DNA of 64,000 nucleotides from Candidatus Alcyoniella australis (lineage in GTDB: Bacteria > Lernaellota > Lernaellaia > JAVCCG01 > Alcyoniellaceae). The stretch covers positions 7,939-71,938 of the forward strand of contig JAVCCG010000059.1 in assembly GCA_030765605.1 (NCBI GenBank), read 5' to 3'. Under the pieces are notes generated by a model. It was given only the letters and a program-made list of their open reading frames with translations. It did not search any database and was not told where the DNA came from. The translations under genes and the position numbers were made by a program. This document shows positions 24,297-32,242 of the stretch, piece by piece (positions within the stretch are counted from its first letter, which is position 1; every line of letters begins with the position of its first letter).

Positions 24297-25967
24297 ATGC
24301 GTTTACTTGGTCGCTCCCTCGGACGCCGCAGTGTGGCGTTGCTCGGCGTGCTGCTGTTGCTGACATGCTGCGGGCTCTGGTCCTGGCTCAACTGGCAGTG
24401 GTCCAAGCTCGACCAGTTCCCCCTGCCGCCGGAGGAGGACTGCGCCAAGTACGTATTCAACGCCCACGACATTGCGGCCGAGCTGCTGCTGAACCAGCGA
24501 CCGCTGGAGTTCCGGCAGCTGATCCACGCCTGGCGCAAATACCCGGTGCTCTCCTGGAACGTCTACGCCCTGCTGCCTGCGGCGCTGGTCACGGCCAAGG
24601 GGCCGGATCGACCCTCCGAGGTGCTGGCGATGGCGCCGTTTCTGGTGCTGCTGGTGTTGGGGGCCGCGGCCCTGGGCTGGGTCACGTTCGGCCCGGCCGA
24701 GGGGGTGCTCGCCGGGCTGATTGCGTTGTGCATCCCCGGGGTAATCGGGTTTTCGCGCGTTACGCATCTCGAGGTTCCGGCAATGGCGATCGCCGCCTGG
24801 ATCCCCGCCGTGGCCTGGGCCGCGCGACGTCCGGGCAACTGGATGGGGGCCGCACTGCTTGGCCTATTGGCCGCCGCCGGGCTGTTCGTGCGCTACGAGT
24901 TCCCGATCTACGCCGTGCCCGCGCTTTTCGGCCCGGCGTTGTATTGGTTGTTGGCGCTGCGGCCCGGACGCGTCGAGGACACTCGCGGTCCGCTGCTGCG
25001 CGGCATGCTGCTCTCGCTGATGGCGGCCGGAATCGCGTTCGCCGTTGTAGCTCGGCTGTGGCTCGACGAGCTGCCGCGCGGCGCGTTGGAGATGATCAAG
25101 TACGGCTGGCGTTACGGCCCGGTGTTCTCGGAGTACAGCATTCGTCCCGAGTTCATCGGCCGCAAGCTGCTGATCGTGCCCAGCGAGCTGTACAACGTGT
25201 TTCTCGAGCCGACCCTGAGCAAGCTGGCGCTGCTGGGATTGGCGATTGCCTGGTTCAGACCCGGGGGCGACCGTCGAGCTGTGGCTCACGTGGCGCTGAC
25301 CGCCCTGTCCGGCTTTGCGATGTTCAGCTACCTGGAGAATAAGGAGGCCCGTCGGCTGCTGCTGCTGGTCCCCGCGCTCTCGGTGCTGATCGCCGTGGGG
25401 CTCAACACACTGCGCCTGCGGCTGGGGTCGCTAAAGCCGCTGGCCACCCTGGCGATCTGCCTGCTGCTGGCCAACGTCGGCTGGCGCTGTTTTGAGCTGA
25501 GCTTCATCCCTCAGGCGGGCGAAGGTCGGCGGTTCCAGCTGGAAAAGGACGTGCCCAGTGTTCCGCGATCCGACCGGCCGGAGGTCACGAACGCGGCGGC
25601 GGCGCTGCTGAAATACGGCGACTGGCCCGCCCACTCGCGGGTCGGCGTGTTTGAGAGCGTGAACGTGCCGTTTTTACAGATACGAATGCGCACGCTCTAC
25701 CGCGGGATGGACGTGTTCAGCGTGTTCCTCGACGAGCAGGCCGAGCAACCCGACGGCCAGCTGGCCGACCTGGTCGACCAGCGCCCCGAGCTGATGCTCG
25801 GGCCGGAGCGCGAGGTCTGCGGGCCGCAGACCAGGCGGACGATCTTTAGCAATATCGAGCCCGGCCGGCTCGACGAGCTGTGCGCGGCCCTGCCCCAATA
25901 CCGCGCGGTCAACACCACCCACGACCGCGACGGCAAGCTGCTTTACGTGCTGCGGCGCGTGGATTGA
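24297..25967 (+). CDS. Polytopic membrane glycosyltransferase-like protein (GT39/ArnT-type)
   Basis: This 556-residue integral membrane protein has about ten to eleven hydrophobic helices in the first 400 residues and a soluble C-terminal domain of about 150 residues. The first periplasmic loop holds acidic residues (PPEEDCAKYVFNAHDIA) at the place where dolichyl-phosphomannose-type and ArnT-type GT-C enzymes carry their catalytic acidic pair. RVTHLEVPAMAIAAW is typical of the next helix pair. Such enzymes move a sugar from a polyprenyl-phosphate donor to lipid or protein acceptors on the periplasmic face. The ATG at 24297 is preferred over TTG at 24261. Acceptor and sugar are unknown. Confidence 0.65.
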   Translation: MRLLGRSLGRRSVALLGVLLLLTCCGLWSWLNWQWSKLDQFPLPPEEDCAKYVFNAHDIAAELLLNQRPLEFRQLIHAWRKYPVLSWNVYALLPAALVTAKGPDRPSEVLAMAPFLVLLVLGAAALGWVTFGPAEGVLAGLIALCIPGVIGFSRVTHLEVPAMAIAAWIPAVAWAARRPGNWMGAALLGLLAAAGLFVRYEFPIYAVPALFGPALYWLLALRPGRVEDTRGPLLRGMLLSLMAAGIAFAVVARLWLDELPRGALEMIKYGWRYGPVFSEYSIRPEFIGRKLLIVPSELYNVFLEPTLSKLALLGLAIAWFRPGGDRRAVAHVALTALSGFAMFSYLENKEARRLLLLVPALSVLIAVGLNTLRLRLGSLKPLATLAICLLLANVGWRCFELSFIPQAGEGRRFQLEKDVPSVPRSDRPEVTNAAAALLKYGDWPAHSRVGVFESVNVPFLQIRMRTLYRGMDVFSVFLDEQAEQPDGQLADLVDQRPELMLGPEREVCGPQTRRTIFSNIEPGRLDELCAALPQYRAVNTTHDRDGKLLYVLRRVD

Positions 25968-25972
25968 CGCCC

Positions 25973-26001
25973 TGGACGATCCGTAAAGCTTCTGCTAATC
26001 T
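25973..26001 (+). promoter_or_regulatory. Possible promoter with extended -10
   Basis: TGGACG (25973-25978), 17 bp, then TAATCT (25996-26001) preceded by TGC, as in an extended -10. Transcription would begin near 26008, about 20 bases before the acyl-CoA synthetase ATG with its GAGAGGA site. The same TGCTAATCT string occurs before 60430. Confidence 0.5.
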
Positions 26002-26028
26002 TCGCGCGCATTTGAGAGGAATCAAACC

Positions 26029-27510
26029 ATGAGCGCCCAGACTAAACAACACGTGAATCAACTCGACTATTTTTTCAAGCCCCGTTCGGTGGCGGTGGTC
26101 GGAGCCTCCTCACAGATCATCAAGTGGGGCTCGTTCCTGATGGTCAACATGGTCCATGGCGGATATCAGGGCGAGATCTACCCGGTCAATCCCAAAGAGA
26201 GCGAGATCATCGGGCGCCGCTGCTACGCCAGCCTGCTCGATATCGAGGGGCCGGTCGACCTGGTGCTGATCACGGTGCCGGCCAAGGCGGTCGGCGCGGT
26301 AATCGAGGACTGCATCGCCAAGGGCGTTCCGGCGGTGGTGATGATCACCTCGGGGTTCTCCGAGACCGGCGACGAAGGGACCGGCCTGGAGCAGCGGCTG
26401 ATGCAACGCGCGCGCGAGGGCGGAATCCGGGTCATCGGGCCGAACACCATGGGCATCCTCTCGACCGAGGTCAAGCTTTACACCAGCGGCGCGCCGGTCT
26501 TCCCCAAGAACGGCGGAATCAGCATGATCAGCCAGAGCGGCAACCTGGGCACCCAGATGATGGCGTTCGCCGAGGAGCAGGGTCTGGGGATCAACAAGTT
26601 CATCGGCACGGGCAACGAGGGCGACGTCGATACCTGCGAGCTGCTGGACTACCTGGCCGACGATCCGAGCACCAGCGTGATCATCATGTATATGGAGGGG
26701 ATCGACGAGGGCCGGCGCTTCCTGGCTTCGGCCAAACGCGCGGCGTCGATCAAACCGGTGATCGTGCTCAAGGCCGGACGCACCCGCGCGGGCCAGACCG
26801 CGGCATCGAGCCATACCGGCGCGATGAGCGGCTCCAGCGAGGTGTTCCGGGCGGTGGTGCGCCAGGCGGGCCTGGTCGAGGCGCGCAGCCCCAGCGAGAT
26901 GATCGACCTGGCCTGCGCCTTTGCCTACCTGCCGCTTCCCAGCGGCGACGGCGTGGGCGTAATCACCCTCGGCGGCGGCTGGGGCGTGGTCACCGCCGAC
27001 GAGTGTGTGGAAACCGGCCTGCGCCTGCCAGAGCTTCCCGACGAACTGATCGCCCAGATGGACGCGCTGCTCCCGCCGTACTGGAGCCGCTCCAACCCGA
27101 TCGACCTGGTGGGCAAGCTCGACCTCGAGGTGTTCACCACCGCGATGCGCGGCATGGCAAAGTCCGGCGGCTTCTCCTCGATGATCGTGCTCGGCGTGGT
27201 CGGCACCGACCTGATCGTCGACCGCTCGGTCAAGCTCGGTGCAAAATACAGCCCGCAGATCGACGAGCAAATGGCCGAGTTCATCAGCCAGGACATGGCC
27301 AATCGCGAGTTCGTGTTTCTCAACGACGCCTACAAACTGACCAAGCGCACCGGGATTCCGATCATTCCGGTCAGCCTTTCCGGCGGCGCGACCAAGGCCT
27401 ACACCATCGAAAACGGCGGCAAGGTAGTGGTCTTCACCACCCCGGAAAAGGCCGTGCTGGCCATTGCCAAACTTTACGAGTATGCACGTTTCAGGGCCCG
27501 CAGACAGTAG
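26029..27510 (+). CDS. ADP-forming acyl-CoA synthetase, alpha-type subunit (CoA-binding and CoA-ligase domains)
   Basis: This 493-residue protein has an N-terminal CoA-binding Rossmann domain (FFKPRSVAVVGASSQIIKWG), a succinyl-CoA-ligase-like middle with SQSGNLGTQ, and ASSHTGAMSGSSE, where His262 is the expected phosphohistidine. A third domain is also similar to the ligase fold. The ATP-grasp (beta) part of NDP-forming acetyl-CoA synthetases is absent, so a separate beta subunit is expected elsewhere or the protein has a different role. These enzymes interconvert acyl-CoA and acid with ATP formation in anaerobic metabolism. The stop overlaps the next gene by 29 bp. Confidence 0.87.
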   Translation: MSAQTKQHVNQLDYFFKPRSVAVVGASSQIIKWGSFLMVNMVHGGYQGEIYPVNPKESEIIGRRCYASLLDIEGPVDLVLITVPAKAVGAVIEDCIAKGVPAVVMITSGFSETGDEGTGLEQRLMQRAREGGIRVIGPNTMGILSTEVKLYTSGAPVFPKNGGISMISQSGNLGTQMMAFAEEQGLGINKFIGTGNEGDVDTCELLDYLADDPSTSVIIMYMEGIDEGRRFLASAKRAASIKPVIVLKAGRTRAGQTAASSHTGAMSGSSEVFRAVVRQAGLVEARSPSEMIDLACAFAYLPLPSGDGVGVITLGGGWGVVTADECVETGLRLPELPDELIAQMDALLPPYWSRSNPIDLVGKLDLEVFTTAMRGMAKSGGFSSMIVLGVVGTDLIVDRSVKLGAKYSPQIDEQMAEFISQDMANREFVFLNDAYKLTKRTGIPIIPVSLSGGATKAYTIENGGKVVVFTTPEKAVLAIAKLYEYARFRARRQ

Positions 27511-28204
27511 ATTAATCCTGGTCGGCCTGGTCCACCTCGATCCCGAGGGCTTTCGCAGGCTCGGCGATCTGCTGGCGCGAATCCAGCCCGACGCGGTGAC
27601 GGTCGAGGCCAGCCGCCACGGCCTGGACTTTCGCGTCAGCAACGGCCAGGGAATGCTCAACGAGGTCGGCCGCACCATCAACAAGCTGGCCGTGGTCCCG
27701 GACGCCGTAGCGGGCAGCGACGAGCAGGCCGCGACAATCACGCGAATGCTCGGCCACGGCGCCATCGAGTCGATCCGCCGTCAAATGCGCATCCCCTTTG
27801 AGGTGCGCGCGGTGCGCGACTACTGCCGTCGCATCGGCGCGAACTGGGAGCCGATCGACAGCGACGAGCACAGCCGGCGCGAGACCGCGAACTGGAGCGA
27901 GCTGACCTGCCCCGCGAACATCGCGCGCCTGCTCCAGACCGAACATTACAACCTGGCCGACGCCGTGCGGCAGCAGACCAAGCTGGCACTGTCAGCCCTT
28001 AACGGCGAGAGCACTGCGGGCGAACCCCCGCCGGACCTGTTCCAGCGCGACCGACTGATGGCCGCGCGTATCGGCGAGCTGCTGGCCTCGGGTCCGGGTC
28101 GCATAACGCATATCGGCGGCTGGCGCCACATCATCCCCGGTGAGCCGGACAACCTGCTGGGGCTGCTCGCGGTACTCAATCCGCGGATAATTATGCTCGC
28201 GTAA
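27482..28204 (+). CDS. TraB/GumN-superfamily-like protein
   Basis: This 240-residue protein starts at ATG 27482, inside the end of the upstream gene. A TTG at 27464 could add six residues. The opening LILVGLVHLDPEGFRRLGDL and IQPDAVTVEASRHG recall the TraB/PrgY/GumN superfamily, in which a histidine in a GTxHx motif and a VExD/E-type strand form part of a putative metal-dependent fold. The late segment RITHIGGWRHIIPG also keeps histidines. Neighbouring glutamates seen in active TraB proteins are less clear. Whether it acts with the upstream acyl-CoA synthetase subunit, as the overlap suggests, is unknown. Confidence 0.5.
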   Translation: MHVSGPADSRLILVGLVHLDPEGFRRLGDLLARIQPDAVTVEASRHGLDFRVSNGQGMLNEVGRTINKLAVVPDAVAGSDEQAATITRMLGHGAIESIRRQMRIPFEVRAVRDYCRRIGANWEPIDSDEHSRRETANWSELTCPANIARLLQTEHYNLADAVRQQTKLALSALNGESTAGEPPPDLFQRDRLMAARIGELLASGPGRITHIGGWRHIIPGEPDNLLGLLAVLNPRIIMLA

Positions 28205-28411
28205 TATTTGGGGTTGTATTTTATTCTTTAAATGTGGTACATAACGCGCCTTCCCTGCATGCCACACCTTGGAGTATCCATCAAGCTGTCTGTACGTTAG
28301 GGAATCGAGGCCGACCATAGTGGGCGGCGTATGTGAAGGCGGGCACTGGACCCCGCCACTTATGACGTGCCTTTCAAAGAAGAAGGCACAAGAGGAAAGT
28401 GAGACAAGAGA
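28205..28411 (+). other. Long structured 5' region of the RRM gene
   Basis: This 207-bp region starts AT-rich (28205-28250) and could hold a promoter there (TTGTAT, then TACATA 18 bp on). It ends with two hairpins, GGCGGG/CCCGCC at 28338-28357 and GTGCCTT/AAGGCAC at 28367-28389, close to the ribosome-binding region. A structured leader before a small RNA-binding protein is compatible with temperature-dependent or autogenous control, as in cold-shock genes, but nothing proves it. Confidence 0.4.
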
Positions 28412-28720
28412 ATGGCGAAGAAACTGTATGCTGGTGGACTAAGCTGGAATACGACCGACGAGTCGTTGCGCGACGCGTTCGCATCGCACGGCGAAGTAAC
28501 CGACGCCGTGGTCATCAAGGACCGCGACTCGGGACGCTCCCGTGGATTCGGCTTTGTAACGATGGCCGACGACGACAGCGCAAAGTCGGCTGTCTCCGCA
28601 CTCAACGGCACCTCCCTGGACGGTCGCACGATTCAGGTGAGCGAAGCGCGTGAGAAGAGCCCGCGTAACGACCGCGATGGCGGCGGCGGCGGCGGCGGCG
28701 GCGGACGCAACCGCTGGTAG
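28412..28720 (+). CDS. Small glycine-rich RRM RNA-binding protein
   Basis: This 102-residue protein has one RNA-recognition motif: RNP2 is KLYAGGLSW (residues 4-12) and RNP1 is RGFGFVTM (about 44-51), both with the aromatic residues that stack on RNA bases. The C-terminal tail is basic and Gly-rich (a run of nine Gly, then RNRW). Cyanobacterial Rbp and proteobacterial relatives of this size are often cold-induced RNA chaperones. It is monocistronic, with a long structured leader and a strong terminator at 28782-28812. Confidence 0.92.
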   Translation: MAKKLYAGGLSWNTTDESLRDAFASHGEVTDAVVIKDRDSGRSRGFGFVTMADDDSAKSAVSALNGTSLDGRTIQVSEAREKSPRNDRDGGGGGGGGGRNRW

Positions 28721-28781
28721 TATGATCTACCACCGCATCCGCAGACTTTGCGGAGCGGTATGAATAGAGATCGAAAATGAC

Positions 28782-28812
28782 CCGGGGACGGACCTTCCGT
28801 TCCCGGTTTTTT
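28782..28812 (+). terminator. Intrinsic terminator after the RRM gene
   Basis: CCGGGGACGGA (28782-28792) and TCCGTTCCCGG (28796-28806) pair over 11 positions with one G-U pair and a 3-base loop, followed by TTTTTT (28807-28812). It lies 60 bp after the RRM stop. Confidence 0.88.
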
Positions 28813-28925
28813 ATTTGGCTCCGTTCGGCCGCGGCGAGAACACCCTTTGAAACCTGCGCTATGCGGATATAATGCCTCGACGTCACCAGCGTCTTCCGAC
28901 CGAATCAATAGACGAGGAACAGCCG

Positions 28926-30986
28926 ATGTATCGCTTGCCGTCGATGATGACCATCATTTGCATTGCCCTGGCGCTGATCACAGCCAACGCTGCGCCCGCT
29001 TTTGCCAAGCAGCCGCCGACCGCGCTGGACGAGTACGTGGTCACGGCCGAACGCAGCCCCGCGGACCTGTCGCGCACCGCACGCGCAATGTCGATCGTCA
29101 GCTCGAAGATGATCGACGACCGCGTATCGCGCAGCGTGCCCGAGGCTCTGCGTTCCCAGGCCGGAATCCTGGTGCAGCGCACCAACCAGGGCGGCGGCGC
29201 GCCGTTCATCCGCGGCCTGGCGGGCAACCAGGTGTTGCTGCTGGTCGACGGCGTGCGCGTCAACAACTCGACATTCCGCGGCGGGCCCAACCAATATCTG
29301 AACACCATCGACCCGCTGTTCATCGAGCGCATCGAGGTCGTGCGCGGTCCGGGCTCGGTGCTCTACGGCACCGACGCGCTGGGCGGCACGATCAACGTGA
29401 TCACCAAGCGCCGCCACGACTTCAGTAAGCGCCTGGGTCTCAATTCCCGCGCCATGGTGCGCGCCACTTCGGCCGAGCGCGAGCAGACCGCCAACCTCAA
29501 CCTCTCGGGCAACGTACGCACAGTGCTGGGCATCACCGCCTCGGGCTCGTTCCGCCAGTTCGACGACGTCGATCCCGGCGGCACCCAGCCGCTGCAGGCG
29601 CCCGCGGCCTACGAGGAACAGGACTTCGCGGGCAACGTCGATTTGCACTTTGGCGAGCACTTCTCCTGGCAGCTCTCGGCGCAGAACGCCAACCTCGACG
29701 AGGTGCCCAACTACGACCCGGACAACATCAAAAACGTGTTCGAGCCCCAGCGCCGCAGCCTGTTTTATACCAAGCTGATCAGCCACGGTGCGCTGACCTT
29801 CCTGGACCACGCCGAGCTGTTCGCCTCGTACCAAACCCAGCTCGAGGGACGGCAGAAGATCAAGGCCGACACGCCCGATCTCGAGACGCGCGATCTGGAC
29901 CAGGTCGATACCCTGGGCGGCGGATTGCAACTCGAGACGCCCATCGGTCGCTGGGTGCGATTGATATACGGCGGCGAGGTCTACAACGACGAGATCTCGT
30001 CGCAGCGCAAGATCCATCAGGGCGCGACCCAGGCCGAGGCCGCGCCGCAGTTCCCCGATGGCTCCTCGTTTCTAAACGCCGCCGGATACCTCGAACTGCG
30101 GGTGACACCGGTCGACTGGCTCAAGCTCGTGCCCGGCATGCGCTACAGCTATTTCCAACCCGCTTGCGAGATCGACGACCCGGAACTGGGCAAGGTGGCG
30201 ATCGACGATCCGATCGACGATCTAACCTGGTCGGCGCACGCAATGTTCATTCCGGCACAGGGGCACGGGATCATCCTCGGCGCGTCGCGCGGCTTCCGCG
30301 TGCCCAGCATCGACGACCTGACCAAGCTGGGCAGCGAAGACGGGCGCTACGACGTGCCCAATCCCGACTTGGAACCCGAGACCATGATCCAGTATGAGCT
30401 GGGCTACCGGCTGAGCGGCGCGCGCGGCAGGCTCTCGCTGTTCGGTTTCTACTCGCAGATCGAGGATCTGATCGCGCGTAAGCCCGCGACCTATCAGGGT
30501 CAGGAGTACATCGGCGATGACCGCGTCAACCGCAACGAGAACGTCGGCGAGTCGTACATCTACGGCGGCGAGTTCGCGGCCAACGCCGAAATGATGCGCG
30601 ACTTCCTCTTCGGCGGCGCAAGCGTCTCCTATACCTACGGCCAGAACGATACCGACGATGAACCGATGCGTCGCATTCCGCCGCTGATGGGCTCGGGATA
30701 TTTACGGCTGAACTTCAGCGAACAGCACGCCTGGTTTGAGACCGCGATCGATTGGTCGGCCAAGCAGGACCGGCTGAGCGCGGGCGACGAATCCGACTCG
30801 CGCATCGGTCCGAAGGGCACCGAGGGGTTCAGCGTGTTCCACCTGCGCTCGGGCTATAACCCGAGCAAGCACATCGAGCTGCGGGCCGCCATTGAGAACG
30901 TGTTCGACGAGCCGTACAAATATCACGGCTCGGGCCTGCTCGAGCCCGGACGCAACTTCAAAGGGTCGGTGGCTTTCAAGTTTTAG
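28926..30986 (+). CDS. TonB-dependent outer-membrane receptor
   Basis: This 686-residue protein starts at ATG 28926 (GAGGA site). It has a signal peptide ending near AFA|KQ, a TonB box DEYVVTA just after it, and a plug domain with RTARAMSIVSSK, GGGAPFIRGLAGNQVLLLVDGVRVNN and IERIEVVRGPGSVLYGTDALGGTINVITK. A 22-strand barrel follows, ending ENVFDEPYKYHGSG and GRNFKGSVAFKF with the terminal Phe. The C-terminal PYKYHGSG...PGRNF segment is like vitamin B12/siderophore or heme-type receptors, but the ligand cannot be assigned. No Fur box, cobalamin riboswitch or partner transporter is visible nearby. The energy could come from a TonB system elsewhere or the operon at 1-7041. Confidence 0.92.
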   Translation: MYRLPSMMTIICIALALITANAAPAFAKQPPTALDEYVVTAERSPADLSRTARAMSIVSSKMIDDRVSRSVPEALRSQAGILVQRTNQGGGAPFIRGLAGNQVLLLVDGVRVNNSTFRGGPNQYLNTIDPLFIERIEVVRGPGSVLYGTDALGGTINVITKRRHDFSKRLGLNSRAMVRATSAEREQTANLNLSGNVRTVLGITASGSFRQFDDVDPGGTQPLQAPAAYEEQDFAGNVDLHFGEHFSWQLSAQNANLDEVPNYDPDNIKNVFEPQRRSLFYTKLISHGALTFLDHAELFASYQTQLEGRQKIKADTPDLETRDLDQVDTLGGGLQLETPIGRWVRLIYGGEVYNDEISSQRKIHQGATQAEAAPQFPDGSSFLNAAGYLELRVTPVDWLKLVPGMRYSYFQPACEIDDPELGKVAIDDPIDDLTWSAHAMFIPAQGHGIILGASRGFRVPSIDDLTKLGSEDGRYDVPNPDLEPETMIQYELGYRLSGARGRLSLFGFYSQIEDLIARKPATYQGQEYIGDDRVNRNENVGESYIYGGEFAANAEMMRDFLFGGASVSYTYGQNDTDDEPMRRIPPLMGSGYLRLNFSEQHAWFETAIDWSAKQDRLSAGDESDSRIGPKGTEGFSVFHLRSGYNPSKHIELRAAIENVFDEPYKYHGSGLLEPGRNFKGSVAFKF

Positions 30987-31003
30987 GCACCTTTGCGGTG
31001 CCC
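30987..31003. repeat. Palindromic repeat hairpin (GGCACC/GGTGCC)
   Basis: GGCACC-TTTGC-GGTGCC begins directly after the receptor stop. It is a close relative of the GGGCACCTTTGAGGTGCCC hairpin at 24016 and probably a minimal member of the same intergenic palindrome family. It may also help end transcription. Confidence 0.55.
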
Positions 31004-31021
31004 CAGGCGAGCCCTACACAC

Positions 31022-31043
31022 AAAGATCGATTTATCGATCTTT
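31022..31043. terminator. Possible bidirectional terminator hairpin
   Basis: AAAGATCGAT-TT-ATCGATCTTT is a perfect 10-bp inverted repeat between the convergent receptor and ferredoxin genes. The outer A-T pairs give a short U stretch on either strand. It is suitable as a weak bidirectional terminator. Confidence 0.5.
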
Positions 31044-31060
31044 ACCCCCGCCCCACCCCG

Positions 31061-31501
31061 TCAGGCGTTGACGGCGAACTCGACATAGTTGTTGGCCACG
31101 CTCATTGCCCGCGGCCCACAGCCGGTAAGGCACAGCTCGCATCCCACACAATCCTCGGGATGGTAGACGATCTTCATCGTCTTGCGGTCGTCGATGCGCA
31201 GGGCCGCCGAGGGGCAGAATGTGACGCAGGCGCCGCACTGCGTACACTTGTGCTCGTCGTAGGCGATCTCCTGTTCGATCCCCTCCACGCGCACGCCCTG
31301 GGACGTGAGGAACTCCATCGCCTCCTCGTACTTGTGCTGCTCGCCCCAGAACTCGAGGATAATCAATCCCACCTGGCGCGGCAGAATCTTGGCCTTGAGG
31401 ATCGAAAACGTCAGGTCGAACTTGCGGCTGAGCTCGCAGACCACAGGCCGCTGCAGGTTAGCCTTGTTGACCTTGAGCACTTTGATCTTGTGAATCTCCA
31501 T
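31061..31501 (-). CDS. NIL-domain 4Fe-4S ferredoxin of the homocysteine pathway
   Basis: This 146-residue protein has an N-terminal NIL domain (residues 1-78), the ligand-binding module also found at the end of MetN-type ATPases. A two-cluster ferredoxin follows, with CxxCxxCxxxC motifs at Cys86/89/92/96 and Cys118/121/124/128; the second cluster lacks the usual Pro after its last Cys. It lies 3 bp after the UPF0280 gene in a three-gene operon. In methanogens and other anaerobes the NIL-ferredoxin and the DUF39 protein are needed together for sulfide-dependent homocysteine synthesis. Electron delivery for that reaction is the likely role. Confidence 0.88.
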   Translation of the reverse strand: MEIHKIKVLKVNKANLQRPVVCELSRKFDLTFSILKAKILPRQVGLIILEFWGEQHKYEEAMEFLTSQGVRVEGIEQEIAYDEHKCTQCGACVTFCPSAALRIDDRKTMKIVYHPEDCVGCELCLTGCGPRAMSVANNYVEFAVNA

Positions 31502-31504
31502 CGA

Positions 31505-32242
31505 TCACTCCCCTTGAAGATGCGTCAGCTCGATTTCGCCCAACGCACCGATCTTGTCGTTGATAATCACCAGCGCACCGCGCACGCCCTCGAGCCCCAC
31601 GATCTTGTGTAGCGCCGCGTCAACCTCGCCTGCGTCGCCCACCATGTTGCCCAGTGCCGTGGCGCAGGCGTCGGCCAGGGCCGCGTCGTCGGCCACTACG
31701 CAGGCCGCGTCGGTCGCTCCTTGCGACAGGCTGTGCCCCACGCTGGCCGAAGATGTGGCTACGCCCGCGGGCAGGCGCGAGGCCTCAATCTTCAGTCCGA
31801 TTTTGCCCGACAGCGTAGAGCCGCCGGCGAACACGCCGACGCTGAGTTCGCAATCGGCCGCAAGGTACAGATCGCCGCCGTTCTCCACGATCACCACAGC
31901 GCAGTCCTGCGCCAAACGCTCGCCCACGGACTGGGCGATCGACCCGGCCACTGCTGCCATCGGCCCGGTGCCGGACTGCTCCGCGGCGTGGATCATCCGA
32001 CGAACCGTGGGCGGCGCAAAGGGAACCGGCGGCAACGGCGCCAGCGATTGGGCGAACTTCGAATCGCGCTCGATGGCCGACTGCACCTCGTCACGCGCCT
32101 TGAGCAACGCCTCCAGCGCCTCGCGCTCCATGGGCCGCGAGGCGATCACCAGCAGGTCGGACTCGCCCGCGTGCAACTCAAAGCGTTGCAGCGCACCCAG
32201 GTCGGCCTCGAGCTCGTGGCGATAGACGCGCGGCTGGTACAT
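31505..32242 (-). CDS. UPF0280 family protein
   Basis: This 245-residue protein matches UPF0280, a family distantly related to the ApbE flavin transferase fold. Family traits visible are MYQPRVYRH at the start, GTGPMAAVAGSIAQSVGE, VVIVENGGDLYL, LPAGVATSSASVGHSLSQG and GATDAACVVADDAALADACATALGN. The start overlaps the upstream HcyBio stop by one base (TGATG), and the ferredoxin gene follows at 3 bp. UPF0280 is repeatedly found beside HcyBio and the NIL-ferredoxin, so it is probably an accessory of homocysteine synthesis. Its biochemical activity is not established. Confidence 0.88.
   Translation of the reverse strand: MYQPRVYRHELEADLGALQRFELHAGESDLLVIASRPMEREALEALLKARDEVQSAIERDSKFAQSLAPLPPVPFAPPTVRRMIHAAEQSGTGPMAAVAGSIAQSVGERLAQDCAVVIVENGGDLYLAADCELSVGVFAGGSTLSGKIGLKIEASRLPAGVATSSASVGHSLSQGATDAACVVADDAALADACATALGNMVGDAGEVDAALHKIVGLEGVRGALVIINDKIGALGEIELTHLQGE

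Noticed and set aside
24185-25342. Long open frame in the glycosyltransferase region on the same strand in another frame
   Set aside because: The product is Arg/Gly/Ala-rich without structure, a shadow caused by high GC; the polytopic membrane protein in the other frame is clearly the real gene.
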